This document shows, in pieces, positions 1-5,560 of a DNA stretch of 64,000 nucleotides. This stretch comes from HGM13010 sp934527315 (GTDB lineage: Bacteria > Bacillota > Clostridia > Oscillospirales > Oscillospiraceae), in the NCBI GenBank assembly GCA_934527315.1, contig CAKTAK010000001.1, positions 62,001 through 126,000 of the forward strand. Reading direction: 5' to 3'. The notes under the pieces were generated by a model. It did no database searches. It was not told the origin of the DNA and saw only the letters and a program-made list of their open reading frames with translations. Within the stretch, counting starts at the first letter, position 1, and every line of letters begins with the position of its first letter. A program made the translations under genes and the position numbers.

Positions 1-434
1 AGAACCGTTTCACACTGAATGACTATCTGTCTCAGCTGGAGGCCATTCAGGGCATGGGTTCCCTCAGCGATATTGCGGCCATGATGCCCGGCATTGATGC
101 CAAGGCACTGGAAGACGCCGACCCGGACGATTCCGTGATGCGCCGCACAAAAGCCATCATTCAGTCCATGACCATGAAGGAGCGGGAGAACCCCGCAATT
201 CTGAACGCCAGCCGGAAACGGCGCGTGGCTGCCGGTGCAGGCGTAAACGTGGTGGACGTAAACCGCGTCATCAAGCAGTATGATGCCATGGTGCAGATGA
301 TGAAACAGATGAACGGCGCCGGAAAACGTCAGATGCGCAAGCAGATGAAGAAGAACCAGAAAAAGGGCGGCGGTTCCGTTCCCCCGATGCCCATGGGCGG
401 CAAGGGCGGTCTGTTCGGCGGACTGTTCAAATAA
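1..434 (+). CDS. ffh: Signal recognition particle protein Ffh, C-terminal part (5' truncated)
   Basis: This is the C-terminal M domain of the SRP GTPase, which binds 4.5S RNA and signal peptides at the ribosome. The frame is open from base 3 to the stop at 432-434, so the gene starts outside the window; an internal ATG at 54 is not the true start. Visible are the M-domain segment RKRRVAAGAG, followed by DVNRVIKQYD, which matches the SRP RNA-binding helix-turn-helix, and then a methionine- and lysine-rich tail ending GGLFGGLFK. The NG GTPase domain is missing from the window. rpsP follows 64 bp downstream in the usual Firmicutes order. Confidence 0.95.
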   Translation, partial: NRFTLNDYLSQLEAIQGMGSLSDIAAMMPGIDAKALEDADPDDSVMRRTKAIIQSMTMKERENPAILNASRKRRVAAGAGVNVVDVNRVIKQYDAMVQMMKQMNGAGKRQMRKQMKKNQKKGGGSVPPMPMGGKGGLFGGLFK

Positions 435-498
435 TTCAGGTGAAAAAGGAATCCTTCCTTTTCCGATAGTGAGATTAAAAACCGGAGGTGAAAAAGAA

Positions 499-741
499 AT
501 GGTTAAAATCAGACTTCGCAGAATGGGTGCTAAAAAGAATCCCTACTACCGCGTGGTGGTGGCTGATTCTCGTGATCCCCGTGACGGTAAGTTCATCGAA
601 GAGATCGGCACTTACGATCCCCTGACGACTCCCGCCACGATCAAGATTGATATGGAGCGTGCAAAGTACTGGATCGGCTGCGGCGCTCAGCCCACCGAGA
701 CCGTCAGAGGACTGCTCAAAAAGGCCGAGGCAGCTGAATAA
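499..741 (+). CDS. rpsP: 30S ribosomal protein S16
   Basis: Encodes an 80-residue S16, a small-subunit assembly protein. It begins MVKIRLRRMGAKKNPYYRVV, the family signature, and continues with ADSRDPRDGKFIEEIGTYDP. An in-frame upstream start at 469 exists, but the GGAGGTG ribosome site at 484-490 lies 8 bases before the ATG at 499, and family length also supports 499. It is followed 14 bp later by khpA, so the two are very probably co-transcribed with ffh. Confidence 0.97.
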   Translation: MVKIRLRRMGAKKNPYYRVVVADSRDPRDGKFIEEIGTYDPLTTPATIKIDMERAKYWIGCGAQPTETVRGLLKKAEAAE

Positions 742-755
742 GGAGTTAAACCGGC

Positions 756-986
756 ATGAAAGAACTTTTGACCTATATCGTGCAGAGCCTCGTCGATCAT
801 CCGGACGAGGTCTCCGTGACCGAGCGCGATGCCGGCGGCGAAACCGTATTTGAGGTGCGCGTGGCTGACGGCGACATGGGCAAGGTCATTGGCCGGCAGG
901 GCAGAATTGTGAAGGAAATTCGCATTCTGATGAAGGCCGTTGCCCAGCGAAAGGGCAAAAAAGTATCGGTTGAGATACTGGATTGA
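756..986 (+). CDS. khpA: KH-domain RNA-binding protein KhpA (YlqC family)
   Basis: A 76-residue single type-II KH domain protein. The GxxG RNA-binding loop is visible as GKVIGRQGRIVKEIR (about residues 41-55). In Firmicutes KhpA partners with KhpB and affects cell division and small-RNA biology. Its position between rpsP and rimM is the conserved Firmicutes order. A ribosome site (AAGGAG, 740-745) precedes the ATG. Confidence 0.93.
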   Translation: MKELLTYIVQSLVDHPDEVSVTERDAGGETVFEVRVADGDMGKVIGRQGRIVKEIRILMKAVAQRKGKKVSVEILD

Positions 987-1074
987 TGTGTGGAAGGTGT
1001 CCCAAACACTGCAGTGAGCGGTGTTTCGAGACGCCTTTTCACTATCTATGAACCATTCAAATCGGAAATAAGGA

Positions 1075-1099
1075 ACAGAATCCCGGGATTCTGTTTTTG
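1075..1099 (+). terminator. Short perfect palindrome with T-run between khpA and rimM
   Basis: Bases 1075-1094 form a perfect 20-bp palindrome (ACAGAATCCC/GGGATTCTGT) followed at once by a T-run. It could be a weak intrinsic terminator or attenuator separating rpsP-khpA from rimM-trmD-rsmA. The folded stem would have to open at the centre to form a loop. Confidence 0.5.
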
Positions 1100-1121
1100 T
1101 GATAAAGGCAGGGCGGAGCAA

Positions 1122-1607
1122 ATGAAACAGCAATATTTGGAAGCAGGACAAATTGTGAATACCCACGGAATCCGGGGCGAAGTGCGGGTGATTCCCTGGG
1201 CAGACAGTGCGGAATTTCTCCGGAAGTTCAAAACGCTTTATGTGGACGGAAAACCCTTTGCCGTGGAGCGGTCCGGGGTGCATAAGCAGCAGCTGATAGT
1301 AAAGTTTGCCGGGGTGGACGATATCAACGCGGCCATGCCCTTGAAAGGCAAAACGGTGTGCATCGACCGGGCGGACGCAAAGCTGCCCAAGGGCCGCTTT
1401 TTCATTCAGGATATTCTGGGCGCTCGGGTCTGCACCGAAGAGGGCGAGGAAATCGGCACCCTCACCGATGTGTTGGACCTGCCCGGTGGTCAGGTGTATG
1501 AGGTGAAAGGCGAAACGGAGCATCTGATTCCCGCCGTGCCGGAATTTGTGAAAACCGTAGATGTGGACGGCGGTGTGATTACCGTTCACTTGATTGAGGG
1601 AATGTAA
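1122..1607 (+). CDS. rimM: Ribosome maturation factor RimM
   Basis: A 161-residue 16S processing factor that binds S19 and helps mature the 30S head. The N-terminal RimM barrel begins YLEAGQIVNTHGIRGEVRV, the family signature, and the C-terminal PRC-barrel-like half contains IPAVPEFVKTVDVDGGVITV. An in-frame start at 990 would add 44 unconserved residues and read through the palindrome at 1075-1094; the ATG at 1122 fits the family N-terminus. trmD starts 3 bp after the stop, so the pair is likely translationally coupled. Confidence 0.95.
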   Translation: MKQQYLEAGQIVNTHGIRGEVRVIPWADSAEFLRKFKTLYVDGKPFAVERSGVHKQQLIVKFAGVDDINAAMPLKGKTVCIDRADAKLPKGRFFIQDILGARVCTEEGEEIGTLTDVLDLPGGQVYEVKGETEHLIPAVPEFVKTVDVDGGVITVHLIEGM

Positions 1608-1610
1608 GCC

Positions 1611-2894
1611 ATGCGGATTGACATTCTGACCCTGTTTCCGGACAGCATGCGGGGAGTATTGGGGGAGAGTATCATCGGAAGAGCTGCAAAAAAAGGCATT
1701 CTGGATATTCACTGCACCCAGATTCGGGATTATACGGAAAATAAGCAGATGCAGGTGGACGATTACCCCTACGGCGGCGGTTGGGGCTGCGTGATGATGG
1801 CGCAGCCGCTGAAATCCTGCTTGGACGATGTGATGGAGCAGGCCGGTCCCCGGAAAAGCCGGGTGCTGTATATGTCCCCTCAGGGCAAGCCCTTCAATCA
1901 GGAAGTGGCCAAGCGGCTGGTGCGGGATTATGACCATCTGGTGCTGGTCTGCGGCCATTATGAGGGCGTGGACGAGCGTTTCATCGAAGAATGTGTGGAC
2001 GAGGAAATCAGCATCGGCGATTTCGTGCTCACCGGCGGCGAGCTGGCTGCCATGGTGGTGACGGACTGCGTGTGCCGCATGGTGCCGGGGGTGCTCAGCG
2101 ATGAGGCCTGCTATACCGGAGAGAGCCATTGGGACGGCTTGCTGGAATATCCCCAGTATACCCGCCCGGACGTTTGGGAAGGTCGGGAAGTCCCGGAGGT
2201 TCTGCGCTCCGGCGACCATGCAAAAATCGACCAATGGCGGCGGAAAAAACAGCTGGAGCGAACCATGGACAAGCGGCCGGATTTGTTCGAGAAACTGGAG
2301 CTGACGGATAAAAACGACCGGAAACTGCTGAAAGAAATCCGTTGGGAGCGCAGCCGTATGGAGCTGACGGAGCCGGTCTCTTTCCGTCCTGCGGCAGAGA
2401 CGGACCTGCCGGAAATGATGGCGCTGCTGGACGGCGCGCGGAAACGGCTGAAACGGCATCGGGTGCCCATATGGCAGGGAGAATATCCCTCGGAAGAGGT
2501 ATTCCGGGAGGACATTGCTGCCGGAAACTGCTATGCCATGCTGTATGGGCAGGAGCTGGCGGGGGTGTTTACCCTTACCCCGCCGGGAACGCCGTATTAT
2601 GACCGGGAGCTGACCGACGGAAAATGGCACGGCGAGGAATACGCGGTGCTCCATCGGGTTTTGATGAGCGAGAAATTTGCCGGAACCGGCATGGCGGACC
2701 GGGAAATGGAGTACGCGGAAACCGTGGCGCGGCAGCAGGGGGCAAAGTCTCTGCGGCTGCTGACCCATAAGAAAAACGAGAGCATGAAACAGCTCATTGC
2801 CCGCCGCGGATTTGTGTACCGGGGCAATGTGGAATTGCAGCCGGAGCCGGGCTTGAGCGGCAGCCGGCAGGCGTTTGAGAAGGTGCTGGAATGA
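1611..2894 (+). CDS. trmD: TrmD tRNA (guanine37-N1)-methyltransferase fused to a GNAT acetyltransferase domain
   Basis: A 427-residue protein, whereas standalone TrmD is about 240-260 residues. Residues 1 to about 245 are a full SPOUT methyltransferase that makes m1G37 in tRNA: MRIDILTLFP start, GGGWGCVMM, LVCGHYEGVDERF, EISIGDFVLTGGELAAMV (trefoil knot) and RPDVWEGREVPEVLRSGDH. After a short linker, residues about 255-424 resemble a GNAT N-acetyltransferase: FRPAAETDLPEMMALLDGA at the start, a strand-rich core, and MADREMEYAETVARQQGAKSLRLLTHKKNESMKQLIARRGF, which matches the acetyl-CoA-binding region and terminal strands. No stop or frameshift separates the halves. rsmA overlaps by ATGA. The acetyltransferase substrate is unknown. 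Confidence 0.93.
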   Translation: MRIDILTLFPDSMRGVLGESIIGRAAKKGILDIHCTQIRDYTENKQMQVDDYPYGGGWGCVMMAQPLKSCLDDVMEQAGPRKSRVLYMSPQGKPFNQEVAKRLVRDYDHLVLVCGHYEGVDERFIEECVDEEISIGDFVLTGGELAAMVVTDCVCRMVPGVLSDEACYTGESHWDGLLEYPQYTRPDVWEGREVPEVLRSGDHAKIDQWRRKKQLERTMDKRPDLFEKLELTDKNDRKLLKEIRWERSRMELTEPVSFRPAAETDLPEMMALLDGARKRLKRHRVPIWQGEYPSEEVFREDIAAGNCYAMLYGQELAGVFTLTPPGTPYYDRELTDGKWHGEEYAVLHRVLMSEKFAGTGMADREMEYAETVARQQGAKSLRLLTHKKNESMKQLIARRGFVYRGNVELQPEPGLSGSRQAFEKVLE

Positions 2895-3763
2895 CAGTCA
2901 AACAGTTGTGCGACCCGGCGGTGATCCGGGAAATTCTGGGAGAAAACGGGTTCCGATTCTCCAAATCCAAGGGCCAGAACTTTCTGATTGACCCTTCGGT
3001 TCCCACGTCCATTGCCCAGGCATCGGGGGCAGATACCGGCGTGGGTGTGCTGGAAGTGGGTCCGGGCATCGGCTGCCTTACGGCGGCATTGGCGAGCCTG
3101 GCGGAAAAAGTGGTATCCGTGGAATTGGATACGGATTTGAAACCCATTTTGCCGAAGACCCTGCAGGAATATGACAATGTGGAAATTGTGTTCGGCGATG
3201 TGATGAAAACCGATTTGCGGAAACTGGTGGAAGAAAAATTTGCCGGTCTCCGTCCGGTGGTCTGCGCCAACCTGCCCTATAACATCACCACCCCGGTGAT
3301 TACCGCCTTTCTGGAGGCGGGCTGCTTTGAGCAGATTACCGTAATGATTCAGCGGGAAGTGGCCCGGCGCATGGATGCGAAAGCGGGTACGGCGGATTAC
3401 GGCGCTTTTACCCTGCTGGTGCAGTGGTACACGGAAACGGAAGTACTGTTCGATGTGCCGCCTCATTGCTTTATGCCGGCACCCAAAGTGGTCAGCTCGG
3501 TGATTACGCTGAAGCGCCGGGCAACACCCCCGGCTGCGGTTTGCGACGAAAAACTGATGTTCCGTGTGATTCGCGCGGCATTCAATCAGCGGCGGAAAAC
3601 CTTGGTCAATGCGCTGAGCAGCGGTATGGGCGAGCTGAACAAGGCGCAGATTGCCGCCGCCATGGCTGAGTGCGGTCTGGACGAGCGGGTGCGGGGCGAA
3701 GTGCTGACTTTGGAACAGTTTGCGGCATTGACGGATTGTCTTGCACGGCAAATGAAGATGTGA
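2891..3763 (+). CDS. rsmA: 16S rRNA (adenine1518/1519-N6)-dimethyltransferase RsmA (KsgA)
   Basis: A 290-residue SAM-dependent dimethyltransferase acting on the helix-45 loop of 16S rRNA. Motifs are FSKSKGQNFLID near the N-terminus, the SAM motif VLEVGPGIGCLTAAL, the acidic VVSVELDTDL and the catalytic NLPYNITTPV. A C-terminal helical domain contains AAFNQRRKTLVNAL. The start overlaps the trmD stop by four bases, indicating coupled translation of a tRNA/rRNA-modification pair. Confidence 0.96.
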   Translation: MTVKQLCDPAVIREILGENGFRFSKSKGQNFLIDPSVPTSIAQASGADTGVGVLEVGPGIGCLTAALASLAEKVVSVELDTDLKPILPKTLQEYDNVEIVFGDVMKTDLRKLVEEKFAGLRPVVCANLPYNITTPVITAFLEAGCFEQITVMIQREVARRMDAKAGTADYGAFTLLVQWYTETEVLFDVPPHCFMPAPKVVSSVITLKRRATPPAAVCDEKLMFRVIRAAFNQRRKTLVNALSSGMGELNKAQIAAAMAECGLDERVRGEVLTLEQFAALTDCLARQMKM

Positions 3764-3769
3764 TATAAT
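3741..3769 (+). promoter_or_regulatory. Promoter for the DtxR-family regulator
   Basis: TTGCAC (3741-3746), 17-bp spacer, TATAAT (3764-3769). It overlaps the last codons of rsmA and lies 35 bp before the regulator start. Confidence 0.75.
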
Positions 3770-3804
3770 TTCCATAAATCTATCTTTATCGTTGAGGTGA
3801 GTGT

Positions 3805-4188
3805 ATGGCAATCACAGAATCTGTTGCGGATTACCTGGAAGCAATTATGGTAATGCAGCAGGAGAAGAATTATGTGCGGGCTGTGGATATTGCCAATCAT
3901 TTTGGCTATTCCCGTCCTACGGTGAGTCAGACGCTGAAAACCTTCCGGGCAAAGGGATATGTCCATGTGGACGATGACGGATTCATTACCTTGACCGAGG
4001 AAGGCCTGGCCATTGCAAACGCAACCTACGAGCGCCATGTGGTTCTGGAAAATGTGCTGAAATTCATCGGTGTCAGCGCGGAAAACGCGGAAAAAGACGC
4101 CTGCAGAATCGAGCATGACCTGAGCGATGAGACGTTCAGCCGGATTTGCGAGGTTTACCGGACGCACCAAAATCGAAACAAAGAATAA
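3805..4188 (+). CDS. DtxR/MntR-family metal-dependent transcriptional regulator
   Basis: A 127-residue regulator with an N-terminal winged helix (residues about 5-70, with DIANHFGYSRPTVSQTLKTF as recognition region) and a dimerisation/metal-binding half. Likely metal ligands are retained: D9 and E12 (SVADYLEAI), H78 (ATYERHVVL) and C100, E103, H104 (DACRIEHDLS), the DtxR-like rather than MntR-like set. It lacks the C-terminal SH3-like domain of iron-type DtxR. It has its own promoter and ends in a strong terminator. It may control the feo operon about 10 kb away through the TTAG-N6-CTAA boxes there; that link is inference. Confidence 0.88.
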   Translation: MAITESVADYLEAIMVMQQEKNYVRAVDIANHFGYSRPTVSQTLKTFRAKGYVHVDDDGFITLTEEGLAIANATYERHVVLENVLKFIGVSAENAEKDACRIEHDLSDETFSRICEVYRTHQNRNKE

Positions 4189-4226
4189 AAAATCGCTTGT
4201 CCGAGAGCTCGGGCAAGCGATTTTTT
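4186..4226 (+). terminator. Bidirectional terminator, left copy of a 41-bp direct repeat
   Basis: Hairpin AATCGCTTG...CAAGCGATT at 4191-4222 with T-run 4221-4226 and an A-run on the 5' side, so it can act on both strands. The same 41 bp occur at 12611-12651 with two differences, both at the hairpin centre. The two copies bracket the glycyl radical cassette. Confidence 0.9.
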
Positions 4227-4252
4227 CACATAATTTTTTCAAAGGGAACCTA

Positions 4253-4281
4253 TTGAATTCTCTTCTGTGTGTTGTTATAAT
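4253..4281 (+). promoter_or_regulatory. Promoter of the XRE-cupin regulator
   Basis: TTGAAT (4253-4258), 17-bp spacer, TATAAT (4276-4281), 39 bp before the chosen start codon. Confidence 0.75.
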
Positions 4282-4320
4282 CATATAACATCGATTTTGA
4301 ACGCACAAGGAGCCATGGAA

Positions 4321-4893
4321 ATGAACGAAAACGCGGATTACATCTGTGAAATCATCGCACACAATCTGAAAGCCTTTCGCGAAAAACAGAAACTGAGTAT
4401 GGATCAGCTTGCAGCGCTTTCCGGCGTCAGTAAGAGCATGATCGGACAAATCGAGCGGGCAGAGACCAATACGTCTGTATCCACGCTCTGGAAAATTGCG
4501 TCCGGTTTGCGGGTGCCTTTCACGTCTTTGATTGAACACAATCAGGAAAGCAATGTGATGCTTGTGGAGAAGAAATCGGTTGACGTGGTGAAAAGCGAAG
4601 ATAATCTGTTCCGCGTGTATCCCTATTTCCCCGCCAATGACGACCGGAATTTTGAAATTCTGTACATTGAGATGGACCCCGGTGCGAGCAGCCGCTCCGA
4701 GCCCCATGCCGAAGGCACGGAAGAATATCTGTTTGTTTTCGGCAGCAAGGTGGAATTGTTCGTCGGACCCCAGAAGTATGAGATACAGCCGGGGAATGCA
4801 ATCTCCTTTGTGGCGGATCAGCCCCACATGTATTACAATGACACGGATCAGCCGGCAACGGTCATCGATGTTGTTCTTTACAAAAAAGGCTAA
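4321..4893 (+). CDS. XRE-family regulator with C-terminal cupin sensor domain
   Basis: A 190-residue regulator. Residues about 10-65 form an HTH_3 domain (LKAFREKQKLSMDQLAALSG, then SKSMIGQIERAETNTSVSTL). Residues about 110-185 form a single cupin barrel (PGASSRSEPHAEGTEEYLFV, then PQKYEIQPGNAISFVADQPH), the usual small-molecule sensor of this family. The ATG at 4321 is preferred over 4315 because AAGGAG (4307-4312) is 8 bases from 4321 but only 2 from 4315. It is first in the cassette, reads towards the glycyl radical operon and is likely its specific regulator. TGCACA/TGTGCA palindromes in the following intergenic region are candidate operators. Confidence 0.9.
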   Translation: MNENADYICEIIAHNLKAFREKQKLSMDQLAALSGVSKSMIGQIERAETNTSVSTLWKIASGLRVPFTSLIEHNQESNVMLVEKKSVDVVKSEDNLFRVYPYFPANDDRNFEILYIEMDPGASSRSEPHAEGTEEYLFVFGSKVELFVGPQKYEIQPGNAISFVADQPHMYYNDTDQPATVIDVVLYKKG

Positions 4894-5067
4894 TTTACTT
4901 TACTGCACAAAAGGCAACACAGTTTTTCAGAAATCTAATTTATCGCACGATACAAGATTGAAACGCTCCCGGAGACATGTGTTTGTAAAAACTGCACGAT
5001 TTTAAGAGATGAATGGCAGGAACGCAGTGCTGTTTTCAGAATATATTTCAAAATTATCTCTGAATCG

Positions 5068-5256
5068 CGGACAAAATTGGAAACAATTCGGTTATAGTGT
5101 GCGTTTGTGAAAAACATTTTTACAGAATAACAGAACTTCGGCTGCGAACCAGGCAATTGTTTGGGCGAAGTTACCATTGATTTTTCCATACTGTCAGACT
5201 ACAATATGCCCATAACACGGCAGAGAGGTCGGAACACAAAGATGTGTGTTCCGGCC
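5068..5256 (+). repeat. Duplicated regulatory block, copy A (partner 32105-32293)
   Basis: 189 bp align without a gap to 32105-32293, with 157 identities by hand count. The best conserved parts are GAAAAACATTTTTACA, AATTGTTTGGGCGAAGT, the promoter spacing and the whole transcribed leader (5206-5256). The partner copy sits immediately upstream of the ammonium transporter gene. Confidence 0.9.
5177..5205 (+). promoter_or_regulatory. Leader promoter (copy A)
   Basis: TTGATT (5177-5182), 17-bp spacer, TACAAT (5200-5205). It is the exact positional counterpart of the amt promoter. Transcription would begin near 5212. Confidence 0.7.
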
Positions 5257-5262
5257 TTTTTT
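5218..5262 (+). promoter_or_regulatory. Candidate ANTAR-type antitermination leader upstream of the glycyl radical operon
   Basis: First hairpin: CGGC (5218-5221), loop AGAGAG (5222-5227), GTCG (5228-5231). Second: ACAC (5234-5237), loop AAAGAT (5238-5243), GTGT (5244-5247). Both loops are hexanucleotides with A at position 1 and G at position 4, the known recognition rule for ANTAR-domain proteins. The two hairpins are mutually exclusive with a terminator pairing 5227-5237 with 5246-5256, followed by TTTTTT (5257-5262). The family assignment is inference from this geometry; no ANTAR protein lies in the window. Confidence 0.6.
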
Positions 5263-5273
5263 GTTTAGGAAAC

Positions 5274-5288
5274 TGCACAACCTGTGCA
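5274..5288. promoter_or_regulatory. TGCACA-N3-TGTGCA palindrome, candidate operator
   Basis: TGCACA-ACC-TGTGCA, extended to a perfect 7-bp inverted repeat at 5272-5290. The same hexamers recur in reverse arrangement at 5479-5496 and as a half-site at 4904. Confidence 0.5.
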
Positions 5289-5444
5289 GTAATTCGTTGG
5301 AACCGTGATTGACGATTTTTTCTGCATCGGTACTAATTTTTTAAGAATAACGGGTCCAGTAAGGCATTTTCTATAAAATATTTTCGGGAAACTGTTGAAT
5401 ATCGACGAAAACGCGAAAAATGCAAATTTTTTGACAAAAAGGAA

Positions 5445-5473
5445 TTGACTTACTGAAACGTGCGTTGTAGACT
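5445..5473 (+). promoter_or_regulatory. Proximal promoter of the glycyl radical operon
   Basis: TTGACT (5445-5450), 17-bp spacer, TAGACT (5468-5473). The start point would fall on the palindrome at 5479-5496. Confidence 0.6.
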
Positions 5474-5478
5474 ATGGT

Positions 5479-5496
5479 TGTGCAATATAATGCACA
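5479..5496. promoter_or_regulatory. TGTGCA-N6-TGCACA palindrome at the transcription start
   Basis: An inverted repeat with 6-bp arms centred about 14 bp after the -10 element, a position expected for a repressor site. The XRE-cupin protein encoded at 4321-4893 is the obvious candidate binder. Confidence 0.5.
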
Positions 5497-5560
5497 GAGA
5501 AAAAGTCTATTGGACAATGCCGCGTATGATCATTTCATATAACGAAAGGACGGAAAGAAA

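Larger units (their letters stand above)
4894..5560. promoter_or_regulatory. 667-bp regulatory region upstream of the glycyl radical operon
   Basis: I see no supportable gene here. It holds a TGCACA half-site (4904), a duplicated regulatory block (5068-5256), a promoter (5177-5205), a short transcribed leader with two small hairpins and a terminator (5218-5262), a TGCACA-N3-TGTGCA palindrome (5274-5288), a second promoter (5445-5473) and a TGTGCA-N6-TGCACA palindrome (5479-5496). Two layers of control are implied: an upstream attenuated promoter and a downstream operator-controlled one. Confidence 0.75.

Noticed and set aside
687..2768. Very long minus-strand open frame opposite rpsP-khpA-rimM-trmD
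   Set aside because: It mirrors the codon bias of the well-supported plus-strand genes and has no recognisable domain or ribosome site. Similar antisense frames lie opposite the glycyl radical enzyme (5507-7921) and htpG (54706-56910).
4935..5189. Minus-strand frame whose translation resembles that of 32008-32226
   Set aside because: The similarity comes from the ungapped duplicated regulatory DNA, which contains promoters and conserved non-coding islands on the other strand. No ribosome site fits. A conserved peptide cannot be fully excluded without more copies.
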